Origin: Pseudomonadota bacterium
GTDB lineage: Bacteria > Pseudomonadota > Gammaproteobacteria > Pseudomonadales > Moraxellaceae
Assembly (NCBI GenBank): GCA_021804355.1
Contig: JAJZHP010000005.1
Location: 1-45,535, forward strand
DNA length: 45,535 nt
Direction of reading: 5' to 3'
The notes below the pieces were generated by a model. The model was not told where the DNA came from, did no database searches, and was given only the letters and a program-made list of their open reading frames with translations. Numbering within the stretch: the stretch's first letter is position 1; every line of letters begins with the position of its first letter. The position numbers and the translations under genes were made by a program. Positions 36,883 through 44,532 of the stretch are shown here, in pieces.

Positions 36883-37890
36883 ATGTCCACCTTTGATGTT
36901 TATGCTTTGGGTAACGCATTAGTCGATCGAGAATACCGGGTTAGTGATAATTTCTTAAGCGAGCATGGTATTCAAAAAGGCATGATGACCTTGATCGACG
37001 AGGCTCAACGTCATCAATTACTTCAAGCACTGGACCGCGAATTTGGCTGTATCAAGCAGGCCAGCGGTGGTTCAGCAGCCAACTCCATCATCGCTGTCGC
37101 CGCCCTGGGAGGGCGTGCTTTTTATGCCTGTCGGGTGGCCGCAGACGCTCATGGTGATTTTTATGCGGCTGACTTGCAAGCCGCAGGTGTCTACAGCAAC
37201 CTGGATCACCAACGCCCTGAGGGGCATACGGGGACCTGTCTGGTCATGGTGACTGAGGATGCTGAACGCACCATGCATACCCATTTAGGGATTACCGCTG
37301 ACGTTTCAGAAGAAGATGTCGTGATCGATGCCTTGCAGGCATCACAATGGCTTTACCTAGAAGGGTATCTAGCCCCTTCAAGTTCTGCGCGCCAAGCTGT
37401 AGGGCATGCCAGGCAACTGGCCAGAAAGTCTGGAGTCAAAATAGCCTTGACCTGCTCAGACCCTTCCATGGTCACCTACTTTCGCGATTCCTTACTGGGC
37501 ATGATAGATGATGGTGTTGATATTCTTTTTTGCAACGAGGAAGAAGCCTTGGGTTTAAGCGGCTGCAGCGATCTTGAATCAGCATTAGAGCCGCTGAGTT
37601 CTCATAGCCATGAGATCGTGGTGACGCGAGGCCGTGAAGGGGCGCTTGTTCTTCATCAAGGTCAGCGCATTCATATACCCGCCTTTGTCGTCTCCCCCAT
37701 TGATACCAATGGCGCAGGCGATATGTTTGCTGGTTGCTATCTTTTTGGTCGCTGCCGAGGCATGTCGCCTCATGAAGCGGGACTTCTGGCCAGCCGTGCC
37801 AGCGCAGAAGTCGTTTGTCAATTTGGCCCCAGACTGCCCCTCCATCGCTATGTCGAACTGCTGGAAGAGCATCGCGCGAGCTTAGTCTGA
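36883..37890 (+). CDS. PfkB-family carbohydrate/adenosine-type kinase
   Basis: The 335-residue protein starts at the ATG at 36883 (MSTFDVYALGNALVDREYRV), where the family fold begins; the frame is open 21 codons further. QASGGSAANSIIAVAALGG is PfkB signature 1-like and DTNGAGDMFAG is signature 2 with the catalytic Asp. The opening GNALVD and the GTC-LV region resemble adenosine/inosine-guanosine-type kinases. The substrate cannot be assigned. The gene stands alone, divergent from mrcB and convergent with the WrbA-type gene. Confidence 0.88.
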   Translation: MSTFDVYALGNALVDREYRVSDNFLSEHGIQKGMMTLIDEAQRHQLLQALDREFGCIKQASGGSAANSIIAVAALGGRAFYACRVAADAHGDFYAADLQAAGVYSNLDHQRPEGHTGTCLVMVTEDAERTMHTHLGITADVSEEDVVIDALQASQWLYLEGYLAPSSSARQAVGHARQLARKSGVKIALTCSDPSMVTYFRDSLLGMIDDGVDILFCNEEEALGLSGCSDLESALEPLSSHSHEIVVTRGREGALVLHQGQRIHIPAFVVSPIDTNGAGDMFAGCYLFGRCRGMSPHEAGLLASRASAEVVCQFGPRLPLHRYVELLEEHRASLV

Positions 37891-37903
37891 GAAAAATAAG
37901 ACC

Positions 37904-38479
37904 TTACTGAGCCCAGCGCAACACAGCCTGGGCCACTCGTTCACCTAGCAATGCTGAGGTCTTAAGATCCCCTGCACTAGGAGATTCTTCGACCGATGCA
38001 TCTGAAGGAGAGATCGTCATCACGCCTCCAAAACCTGCCGTCCAGTTAACATCCGATGAAGTATGCGCCTTGGTATTGGAAGGCATCAGGCCAGTACCTA
38101 CCCAAACTTGGCCATGCTGCTGAGATAAGGTCCAGAAGTAATTGATTGTGGCATATTTATCGCCATTGGTAGATGCTGAATTGGTAAATCCCGCAGCCAA
38201 CTTATCCTTCCAGGCCTGGCTGAACCAGGGTTTTGAACTTGCATCCGCAAATTTCTTAAATTGCCAGGCCGGACCGCCCATATACGTAGGACTACCATAG
38301 ATGATGGCATCTGCGGCCTGTAGACTTTGCCAATCTGCCTCACTTAACTGCCCTTCTGCATCGATGCGATGCAGGCTAACTTCAGTTCCGGTCACCGCCG
38401 CTGCACCGGCAGCTACGGATTCAGCAACTTTGACGGTATGTCCATAACCGCTGAAATACACAATGGCAACTTTACTCAT
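37904..38479 (-). CDS. WrbA-type flavodoxin-like NAD(P)H:quinone oxidoreductase
   Basis: The 191-residue protein has the flavodoxin FMN phosphate loop in VAIVYFSGYGHTVKVAE (about 4-20), then ADAIIYGSPTYMGGPAWQFK with the isoalloxazine-contacting YMGGPAWQF, and ALLGERVAQ near the end. WrbA-type enzymes reduce quinones by two electrons using NAD(P)H. GAGGAG lies 10 nt before the ATG. It is 14 bp tail to tail from the PfkB-type gene. Confidence 0.88.
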   Translation of the reverse strand: MSKVAIVYFSGYGHTVKVAESVAAGAAAVTGTEVSLHRIDAEGQLSEADWQSLQAADAIIYGSPTYMGGPAWQFKKFADASSKPWFSQAWKDKLAAGFTNSASTNGDKYATINYFWTLSQQHGQVWVGTGLMPSNTKAHTSSDVNWTAGFGGVMTISPSDASVEESPSAGDLKTSALLGERVAQAVLRWAQ

Positions 38480-38654
38480 GATTGGCTACTCCTCAGTGGT
38501 AATTAACTAATGGGGCTGAAATGAATGAACTCAGATCATACTCTGACTTTAACGGGTATTAAGCCTAGGACCTAGCCCCTCATCTGCAACTGATTTTTGC
38601 AATGGAGGAGCTAATCAGCCATTATTAGCACGTTTGTAATCCTTAGGACACCAT

Positions 38655-39083
38655 ATGCATAACTTTACCCCTCTCACCGGCATCATCGGTGGATTGCTGA
38701 TCGGTTTAGCCTCCACCCTGTTGCTTGGGCTTAATGGTCGCATAGCAGGCATCAGTCATATCGCAGGGCATATCCTGACCGCCCCGACAGGGGATCGGGG
38801 ATGGCGCTTTATGTTTGTCATCGGGCTGCTCGCAGGGGCTTTGCTCTATTTTCATTTCGGAGGTCACCCGCCCCTAGAACGCAAGGGCATGCCCATGGGC
38901 TTGCTCGCCTTGTCGGGGCTGCTGGTGGGTTTCGGCACCTCACTGGCCAATGGCTGCACCAGCGGCCACGGTGTCTGCGGACTGGCTCGACTTTCCCCAC
39001 GCTCAGTCGTAGCCACCCTGGTTTTTCTTATCACCGGCATCTTCAGTGCGGTGATCTTCCATGGCCTGTTGGGATTAGCCTAA
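38655..39083 (+). CDS. YeeE/YedE-family membrane protein, first half-transporter
   Basis: The 142-residue protein has four to five hydrophobic segments and the family motif SLANGCTSGHGVCGLARLS (about 98-115) with its two cysteines. YeeE/YedE proteins import thiosulfate or other sulfur compounds; the Cys residues take part in passing thiosulfate. Full-length relatives have two homologous halves; here the halves are separate genes. The stop TAA overlaps the next ATG as TAATG, indicating coupled translation. Confidence 0.9.
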   Translation: MHNFTPLTGIIGGLLIGLASTLLLGLNGRIAGISHIAGHILTAPTGDRGWRFMFVIGLLAGALLYFHFGGHPPLERKGMPMGLLALSGLLVGFGTSLANGCTSGHGVCGLARLSPRSVVATLVFLITGIFSAVIFHGLLGLA

Positions 39084-39520
39084 TGTTGCAAGCTCTTGTC
39101 AGCCTCATAAGCGGCACTCTGTTCGGTTTAGGACTGGCCATCTCTGGCATGATTTATCCACAGAAAGTTACCGCGTTTCTCAATATCATAGGCCCCTGGG
39201 ACGCCACCTTGATCACGGTACTCGGCGGCGCCACCGGCTTGTGCCTGATCACTTTCCCCTGGATTCTCAGACATAAACATCCTGCGCTGGCTACCTATTT
39301 TGCCCTGCCACGACAACACCACATCAGTAAACCCCTTATTATAGGATCACTGTTATTTGGCTTAGGATGGGGCATCAGCGGCTATTGCCCTGGACCAGCC
39401 ATAGCCAGACTCAGCTTCCCTGACAGAGAGTCCATCCTCTTTGTCTCATGCATGTTACTGGGCAGCTGGTTACAACAACGCTGGGCACGGCACCAGCAGC
39501 TACCTGCCGCAGATGACTAG
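39083..39520 (+). CDS. YeeE/YedE (DUF6691-like) membrane protein, second half-transporter
   Basis: The 145-residue product starts MLQALVSLISGTLFGLGLAI at the ATG in TAATG. It has four hydrophobic segments, GMIYPQKVTAFLNIIGPWD and the second-half motif LGWGISGYCPGPAIARLS with one conserved Cys. It pairs with the gene before it as the other half of a sulfur-compound permease. The stop TAG overlaps the stop of the CheA-like remnant on the opposite strand (CTAG, 39517-39520). Confidence 0.9.
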   Translation: MLQALVSLISGTLFGLGLAISGMIYPQKVTAFLNIIGPWDATLITVLGGATGLCLITFPWILRHKHPALATYFALPRQHHISKPLIIGSLLFGLGWGISGYCPGPAIARLSFPDRESILFVSCMLLGSWLQQRWARHQQLPAADD

Positions 39521-39927
39521 GATTTAGCCAGGTCTAATTCCTGAATTTGCGTACCATGGACTCGAAGGCTGAGCGGAGATGAAGCGCCCTCTTCTCTTGC
39601 CACGGCAAATTGCCCGGGAAGCACCATATGCAAAGCAAACTTGCGATACTCCGCACCCACGTTTTGGTCGAGAAAAACCAACTCAATACTGCCCTGTTCG
39701 CGTTTGAGAAACTCCCTCACAGCATCCATGCCCACGCCACGGCCTGAAACTTCTGTCAAACGATCTGCCGTAGAAAATCCCGCCTTGAAAATCAGATCAG
39801 CGACATCCTCATCCGTGGTAGGTTCATGGGCTAATAGCCATCCTTTGCTCACAGCTTTGCTACGAATTTTAGCTAAGGCCAACCCTCGACCGTCGTCCGA
39901 GAAGACCCTCAACGAAACAGAATCGCC
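39517..39927 (-). pseudogene. CheA-like histidine kinase remnant (part of the ATP-binding domain)
   Basis: The frame carries the second half of a CheA-type HATPase domain: FSDDGRGLALAKIRSKAV (G1 box), DLIFKAGFSTADRLTEVSG and GRGVGMDAVREFLKREQGSI (F and G2 boxes). The N box, dimerisation and phosphotransfer domains are missing, and no CheW-like domain follows. The IS21 element lies immediately upstream; joining the flanks across the target duplication extends the frame by only about 16 codons before TAG codons. The gene was therefore truncated before the insertion, or is a fragment of a larger rearrangement. It is unlikely to be functional. Confidence 0.78.
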
Positions 39928-39934
39928 CCCAAGA
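39928..39934. repeat. Target-site duplication, left copy
   Basis: CCCAAGA immediately outside the left IS end is repeated at 42550-42556 immediately outside the right end. A 7-bp direct repeat is within the 4-8 bp range known for IS21-family insertions. Confidence 0.9.
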
Positions 39935-39938
39935 TGCG

Positions 39939-40005
39939 TATTCCACTGATTCCTGCCACCTATTCCATTTGAAGGTTGCCACCTAATCCACGCAAGTCTG
40001 CCACC
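39939..40005. repeat. Left-end iterons of the IS21 element (3 copies)
   Basis: Directly inside the left TGCG are three head-to-tail units of 22, 23 and 22 bp (39939, 39961, 39984), each of the form TATTCCA-n-TGCCACC. They are inverted relative to the right-end array. Confidence 0.85.
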
Positions 40006-40037
40006 TTTTCGGAGCGTAGCGACGCGGTTTTTTATTC

Positions 40038-40799
40038 TTACTCTGATTCCTGTATTGGCGTCAATTTTGATTTGCGTTTTCGCATCGATTCTCCTTTCAA
40101 ATTGATCTTATAGGCGTTATGTACCAGACGATCCAGGATGGCATCTGCTAAGGTCGGGTCGTTGATAGTTTCATGCCAACGCTCTGTAGGAATCTGACTG
40201 GTGACGATGGTAGATCGTCGACCATGGCGGTCTTCAAGGATTTCCAGCATGTCACGGCGTTGATCCTCGGTGAAAGGGACTAGACCCCAGTCATCCAAGA
40301 TAATGACATCTGTTCGTGACAAGGTAGCTAGTAGTTTGGGATAACGTCCATCAGCTTTGGCTAGAGCTAGTTCCTGGAATAGTCGGGGCATACGTAAGTA
40401 GTGGGCCCGATATCCGTCACGGCAAGCCTTATGCGTTAATGCGCAAGCGATCCATGATTTACCCACGCCCGTTGGGCCCGTAATCAGTAGATTGAGATGG
40501 TTCGCTACCCACTGACAACTGGCAAGGGAAGCTATGACAGTTTTGTCCAGGCCGCGCGGTTGACGGTAGTCAATGTCTTCGAGGGCAGCGCTGTGGCGCA
40601 ATTTGGCTTCTCGTAGTCGCAGCGCCAGACCGCGATTCTCGCGCTCGGTGATCTCCCGATCAACCAGCAGCCCTAAACGCTCTTCAAAACTCAGGGTGTT
40701 AATTTCTGCCAGCTCATTCTGCTCTAGCAATGCCTTATGCATGCCGATGAGTCTAAGCTGAGTGAGTTTTTCCACCGTGGGATGATAAAGCATGGTCAA
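40038..40799 (-). CDS. istB: IS21-family helper ATPase IstB
   Basis: The 253-residue AAA+ ATPase has Walker A GPTGVGKS (108-115), Walker B DVIILDDWG (about 164-172) and the IstB start KLTQLRLIGMHKALLEQ. IstB selects target DNA and activates IstA. It begins 12 bp after istA. Length and motifs are complete. Confidence 0.96.
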   Translation of the reverse strand: MTMLYHPTVEKLTQLRLIGMHKALLEQNELAEINTLSFEERLGLLVDREITERENRGLALRLREAKLRHSAALEDIDYRQPRGLDKTVIASLASCQWVANHLNLLITGPTGVGKSWIACALTHKACRDGYRAHYLRMPRLFQELALAKADGRYPKLLATLSRTDVIILDDWGLVPFTEDQRRDMLEILEDRHGRRSTIVTSQIPTERWHETINDPTLADAILDRLVHNAYKINLKGESMRKRKSKLTPIQESE

Positions 40800-40811
40800 T
40801 CTCCTAGAGGG

Positions 40812-42353
40812 TTAATGGTAATACTCAGGGCCACGGATGTTATCGTGCTCTAAGGTGAGGGTCTGGGTTACTGAACTCGGCAGGGGCGCACTATCGAGTC
40901 CTTTTTTGAGGATCGACTCGATACTTTTATACCCGCAGGCAGAGAGCGCTACCGCACGACGACAGGCAGCTTCAAGTCGCTCATCACCGTAGTGTTTGCC
41001 TAATCGCATGATACCTAGGCAAGGTCGAAAGCCGTGTTGTGGATGGGGGCGCGATGTCATGATGGTATCTACCACTTTTGCCGTGGCAGGGCCGGTTTTA
41101 GTCGCCCAACCTACCAGTCGCTCAGGCGTCCAGTCGAGGTGTTTCTGGTGGGCTCGTGGCATATGTTCCCGCACCGTGGTATGCCTGCCCTCCAACATGG
41201 AGCGCAGATGGCTAGCAATACGTTTACCCTGATACAAAACCTCGATAAGGTTAGGGGTAATTCGAGCCTCCAGGGTTTGGCGCACATATGGGTAAGGCAC
41301 TGAGTAATAATGGCCGCAGACCTCTACGTGATAATCGATGTGGACACGTACCTTTTTCCATTCAGCCACCTCATGCGGTATGACGGGCAGCGGCCTAAGT
41401 GCTGGCTGATCAAGTTGCGTGAACATGGATTGGCGTGAGCCTGGCAGCTTCTTGAATGGGCGATTGTTCAGGAGTTTCAATAACGATTGGATAGCCTGAT
41501 TGAGTTCACTGAGGCTAAAGAAAGTCTGATGGCGTAGACGTGCCAAAATCCAGCGCTCAACCAGAAGCACTCCAGCTTCTGCTTTGGCCTTATCCCGTGG
41601 CTTGTAAGGTCGTGCTGGCACAACAGCCACACCATAATGACGCGCCATCTCCTGGTAACTCGGGTTAAGGTCGGGTTCATAGCGATGAGCTTTGGTTACC
41701 GCCGATTTCAAATTGTCGGGGACCACAATCTCCGGCACACCTTCCATATAACTGAAGGCTCGCATGTGCGAGCTAATCCAGTCGGGAATCTGCTGACTCC
41801 AGGTTGCTTCGGCATAGGTGTAATTAGAAGCCCCCAGCACGGCAACAAAGATTTGTGCCTGACGGACCTCGCCACTGTGAGGATTGACGACCCCCACAGT
41901 CTGACCCGCATAATCCACGAACAGTTTCTCGCCAGCACGGTGAACCTGACGTAACGGCAAATCAACCCGGTGAGCCCAGGCACGATACTGCTGACAAAAC
42001 CAGCTGTACTGATAACAACTTAGATCACCTGCCTGATACTCTTCCCAAAGCAGAAATAGCGTCACACCTTTGCGTGTGAGTTCCTGGTGTACCACCGACC
42101 AATCAGGCAGCGGGCGGGACGCCTCCGGGACCTTCAGGGGTAATAAAAACAGCATGCTCTCCAATCGTGCGTCATCAACCTCCTCTGGTAATGGCCAAGA
42201 CAACCCAGCAGTAGTGGCACGGCGTACATAGTCGGCCACGGTAGGACGTGAAACAGCGCAAGTCATCGAGATCTTGCGATCACTCAGTCCGCAAGCCCAT
42301 TTTAATCGCAATATTTCTTTTATATTTCGCATGGACAACCTCTCTGCCGGCAT
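40812..42353 (-). CDS. istA: IS21-family transposase IstA
   Basis: The 513-residue transposase starts at the ATG at 42353 (MPAERLSMRNIKEILRLKW), with GAGGAG 7 nt upstream; the frame has one more ATG 5 codons before. An N-terminal helix-turn-helix (LSDRKISMTCAVSRPTVADY) is followed by an RNase H-like core. FVDYAGQTVGVV holds the first catalytic Asp, IVPDNLKSAV the second, and the DKAKAEAGVLLVERWIL segment the Glu. The C-terminal Mu-type beta-barrel has HIDYHVEVCGHYYSVPYPY. It appears functional. Confidence 0.96.
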   Translation of the reverse strand: MPAERLSMRNIKEILRLKWACGLSDRKISMTCAVSRPTVADYVRRATTAGLSWPLPEEVDDARLESMLFLLPLKVPEASRPLPDWSVVHQELTRKGVTLFLLWEEYQAGDLSCYQYSWFCQQYRAWAHRVDLPLRQVHRAGEKLFVDYAGQTVGVVNPHSGEVRQAQIFVAVLGASNYTYAEATWSQQIPDWISSHMRAFSYMEGVPEIVVPDNLKSAVTKAHRYEPDLNPSYQEMARHYGVAVVPARPYKPRDKAKAEAGVLLVERWILARLRHQTFFSLSELNQAIQSLLKLLNNRPFKKLPGSRQSMFTQLDQPALRPLPVIPHEVAEWKKVRVHIDYHVEVCGHYYSVPYPYVRQTLEARITPNLIEVLYQGKRIASHLRSMLEGRHTTVREHMPRAHQKHLDWTPERLVGWATKTGPATAKVVDTIMTSRPHPQHGFRPCLGIMRLGKHYGDERLEAACRRAVALSACGYKSIESILKKGLDSAPLPSSVTQTLTLEHDNIRGPEYYH

Positions 42354-42430
42354 CACCGCACTCCTCAAATTTGAGAAAGGGGTAGATTACCGTTGGTTAT
42401 CCGCGTTACGTAGCACCGAACCCGACTAGG

Positions 42431-42549
42431 GGTGGCAGGATTGGCCTGGAATAGGTGGCAGCCTTCCCGTGGAATCAGTGGCAGCCTTCAAATGGAATGG
42501 GTGGCAGCTTTCGCGTGGAATCAGTGGCAAGATTGCCGTGGAATACGCA
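42431..42549. repeat. Right-end iterons of the IS21 element (5 copies, 23-bp period)
   Basis: Five head-to-tail 23-bp units begin at 42431, 42454, 42477, 42500 and 42523, with consensus (A/G)GTGGCAG then a variable part and TGGAAT(A/C/G). The last unit runs into the terminal CGCA. The exact 23-bp period (about two helical turns) suggests binding of several transposase molecules on one DNA face. Confidence 0.9.
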
Positions 42550-42556
42550 CCCAAGA
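42550..42556. repeat. Target-site duplication, right copy
   Basis: CCCAAGA, identical to the sequence at 39928-39934, directly outside the right terminal repeat. Confidence 0.9.
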
Positions 42557-42559
42557 TCC

Positions 42560-42685
42560 CCATCTTGCGAACAGCCAATGGACGAGAGCTACTAGCACAA
42601 CCCTCAGTGTGATCTGATTAGTGATAAAAACCGGTAAAGATTCTCTTTCGATTTTCAGGTTACGCAACTTGGTATCAATGGGCAT
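42560..42685 (-). other. Short frame resembling an integrase arm-binding N terminus
   Basis: From the ATG at 42685 (AAGGA 8 nt upstream) the minus strand reads MPIDTKLRNLKIERESLPV and continues to the IS end. The DTKLRNLK string resembles the start of tyrosine-recombinase integrases that begin LTDTKxRNLKP. No catalytic part follows; similarity fades after about 30 residues. It could be a relic of the integrase that brought in the toxin-antitoxin region, or a chance match. Confidence 0.25.
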
Positions 42686-42739
42686 GGATTTCTTCCTTTT
42701 AGGCAAGAAATACCACACTGAGCAACAGCGCCCATTCAT

Positions 42740-43138
42740 CTAGGTAAGCAATCGCGTAGCTTCGCCCAGCTTGGATAACTGCGAGACAGCCTTCTTATCG
42801 AAGGACACGAAGGTTTCGCCGCCCAGCCATTTGCCTTCGTACGCCATGATGCCATCAGCAAAATCACCTCCGGCTTCCAGCAGCGCAAGGCCGGCCTCTA
42901 CAGCAGGTCGGTTCATAACAACGTTGCCTGCATCAAGCAGCGCCCGGATAGCAATTGATACGTCCTCTTTCGCCAGCTTAGCTCCCTGCCGCAGTATCCA
43001 GACCAGTTCGCACAGCGACGGTAACGACACGGCAATCAGCGTCGCTTCCTTGAGCAAATCACGAGCCTTACGGCATTGCACGGCGTCGTCTTGCAGTATC
43101 GCGCGAGCTAGCACATTGGTATCAGCGGTGATCTTCAT
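42740..43138 (-). CDS. vapC: PIN-domain ribonuclease toxin (VapC type)
   Basis: The 132-residue protein has the PIN acidic residues in order: MKITADTNVLARA (Asp 6), SLCELVWIL (Glu 44), DFADGIMAY (Asp 92/95) and FVSFDKKAV (Asp 114). VapC toxins cut tRNA or rRNA when freed from antitoxin. The start overlaps the antitoxin stop by 4 bp. All key residues are present, so the toxin should be active. Confidence 0.92.
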   Translation of the reverse strand: MKITADTNVLARAILQDDAVQCRKARDLLKEATLIAVSLPSLCELVWILRQGAKLAKEDVSIAIRALLDAGNVVMNRPAVEAGLALLEAGGDFADGIMAYEGKWLGGETFVSFDKKAVSQLSKLGEATRLLT

Positions 43139-43401
43139 TTGCCGTCCAATTGCCCCGCCCAGCCAGCCGCCGCAATATCGTTCATTTCTTCAATAGTTAG
43201 CGACTTTTGCAGCTTCACCTTGCCGTCCAGCGAATGAAAAAAACCGTCAATCGATCCACTTGGCCGCGCCGCTCGTACCTTCAGTTCGCCGCCCGGCAGT
43301 TTTTCAAACTCAACCCTCTCCCCCGGCTTAATACCGAGATGCTGTAACAAGTCCCGTTTCAGCGTAACCTGCCCTTTCACTGTGACCGCAAGTGATGCCA
43401 T
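43135..43401 (-). CDS. vapB: AbrB/MazE-type antitoxin paired with VapC
   Basis: The 88-residue protein has an N-terminal SpoVT-AbrB swapped-hairpin DNA-binding domain (LAVTVKGQVTLKRDLLQHLG, then IKPGERVEFEKLPGGELKV) and an acidic-to-neutral C-terminal tail (SLTIEEMNDIAAAGWAG) of the kind that wraps the toxin. I start it at the ATG at 43401, with AAGGAGG 5-6 nt upstream; the frame begins one codon earlier at TTG. It is likely to repress its own promoter just upstream. Confidence 0.92.
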   Translation of the reverse strand: MASLAVTVKGQVTLKRDLLQHLGIKPGERVEFEKLPGGELKVRAARPSGSIDGFFHSLDGKVKLQKSLTIEEMNDIAAAGWAGQLDGK

Positions 43402-43429
43402 CAAAGCCTCCTTAGCTTTGCCCTAACTT

Positions 43430-43458
43430 AATGTAAGGTGTTTTTTAATTACCGTCAA
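43430..43458 (-). promoter_or_regulatory. Promoter of the vapBC-type operon
   Basis: On the minus strand TTGACG (43453-43458) and TACATT (43430-43435) are separated by 17 bp, close to a consensus sigma-70 promoter. The start of transcription would lie about 20 nt before the antitoxin ATG. AT-rich sequence in the spacer and the TTAG...CTAA repeat downstream could be antitoxin operator. Confidence 0.75.
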
Positions 43459-43575
43459 GATAAGGCATCTAGGCAAGACTGCTAAGCGTTCGAGGATCAT
43501 TCCCCAACGAGCAGGCCGTGGAACTGAACGATGAGTAGGCCGTGCAACGTGCTGGGTATATGGCACTAGAAACGA

Positions 43576-43762
43576 TTGACACACCCTTGCCATATCGTTG
43601 AAAGGTAAGCATCCAGCGAAGACACCTCGACTGCACGCACACCCAGCGATAGCTTTCGTGCGGCAACAGCTCGTGAGTTCCTTGACTTTTTCCCGGCCGC
43701 CCCAGCTTCTGATGATCGGCAAGCCTAGCTGCCGTATCGCTGAAAAGAATGGGGTCTATCAA
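43576..43762 (-). pseudogene. Broken parE copy
   Basis: The frame reads FSDTAARLADHQKLGRPGKS then HELLPHESYRW, matching FSDAAARLADHPKLGRPGKI and ELVPHESYRL of the intact ParE at 44533-44817. The DNA at 43645-43747 matches 44616-44718 over 103 bp with about ten mismatches and no gaps by eye. The N-terminal third is absent and the end is frameshifted after the TYR region (WMLTFQRYGK corresponds to WMLALVHTAR). Between this remnant and the HTH gene (43763-43883) I see no gene. Confidence 0.85.
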
Positions 43763-43883
43763 AGATCCTGTAAGGATGGAAACGGCAGGGTTTTACGTAC
43801 AAACTGACAAAAAGTCTTTGCAAGACAATTGCTTACAATTAACAGCACTGCCAATGCCATGAAAATACCACGTTCAGTATATT

Positions 43884-44207
43884 TCATGTCACGCTCAACT
43901 CTTGGGACAACTCTGGATGCTTGATGATCAGCCGAAGCAGGCACAGCACTCCTCCTGGAGGCGCAAACCGTCCTTGCTCCCAATCACGCAACGTCGCCAT
44001 AGGGGTTTTGATGCACTCAGCGAAGGCGGATTGCGTCAGCCCCGACTTCTCCCGCGCTTGACGCACAATTATTTGCTCAGGCGTTGTGACACGCCCAATC
44101 CCTGCCTTTGCTTCCGCGAGCGCCTGACGCAGGTCTGGTAGAGTTTCACCGGCATCGGCCTCAATAGCCGTTGCCACCTTCTCAACGTCGATTTTCTTGA
44201 TGCCCAT
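43884..44207 (-). CDS. HTH-type antitoxin (HigA/NadS-like), toxin partner broken
   Basis: The 107-residue protein has a Cro/C1-type helix-turn-helix in the C-terminal half: QIIVRQAREKSGLTQSAFAE, then CIKTPMATLRDWEQGRFAPP. LLRLIIKHPELSQEL is typical of antitoxins paired with RelE/HigB-type toxins in toxin-first operons. The gene starts 1 nt after the stop of a toxin C-terminal fragment, which confirms the original order. With the toxin inactivated it is an orphan that may still bind its operator or neutralise related toxins. Its original promoter would have been upstream of the lost toxin part. Confidence 0.85.
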   Translation of the reverse strand: MGIKKIDVEKVATAIEADAGETLPDLRQALAEAKAGIGRVTTPEQIIVRQAREKSGLTQSAFAECIKTPMATLRDWEQGRFAPPGGVLCLLRLIIKHPELSQELSVT

Positions 44208-44208
44208 G

Positions 44209-44298
44209 TCACATCACCTTTTTGATTTCAGCGGGAAGCATGTTGGCACGTTCGGCTTTGGCATACGCCGCAACCAGCAGCACCATCCGTCGTACCAT
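44209..44298 (-). pseudogene. C-terminal tail of a RelE/HigB-type toxin gene
   Basis: The short frame reads MVRRMVLLVAAYAKAERANM then LPAEIKKVM. The pattern hydrophobic strand - Y-AK-E--N-- matches the last beta-strand and helix of RelE/HigB-type toxins (YAKNExxNL). The preceding frame has a TAG, and the upstream toxin body is not recognisable. The next gene is its antitoxin 1 nt downstream. Confidence 0.6.
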
Positions 44299-44532
44299 TA
44301 GAAAAGCGTACTAGCCGGTGCTTGAAGATGCCAGCCAATGCTAGACATCAAATCACTCCCACTCAATTATCAATGAGCCGCAAATTACCAATATCGGCGC
44401 GGCCTTTGAGGCCATCAGACCAGACAATGCCATAAAAAATACCATGTTCATTCGATAGTAAGAATTCGCAACCAACATTCGGCCCCATCAAGCGTGGTCA
44501 GCCTCTTATTCCCAGGCTCCCGCCCTCCTCGC

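Larger units (their letters stand above)
39935..42549 (-). mobile_element. Complete IS21-family insertion sequence
   Basis: The 2615-bp element has perfect 12-bp terminal inverted repeats TGCGTATTCCAC (39935-39946 and, inverted, 42538-42549). It is flanked by the 7-bp duplication CCCAAGA. It carries istA (transposase) and istB (helper ATPase), both intact on the minus strand. Both ends hold arrays of 22-23-bp repeats containing TGCCAC, as expected for IstA-binding sites. Intact genes, ends and duplication indicate a recent, potentially active insertion. Confidence 0.96.

Noticed and set aside
42521-42610. Sequence giving a WGSWVRIPR-type translation, which often marks a tRNA T-arm
   Set aside because: Part of the match lies inside the IS end, and no acceptor stem or anticodon arm can be formed with the flanking sequence.
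44340-44470. Minus-strand frame GIFYGIVWSDGLKGRADIGNL, perhaps a DUF2442-like fragment
   Set aside because: The match is very short, has no start signal and ends after about 30 residues; too weak to call.
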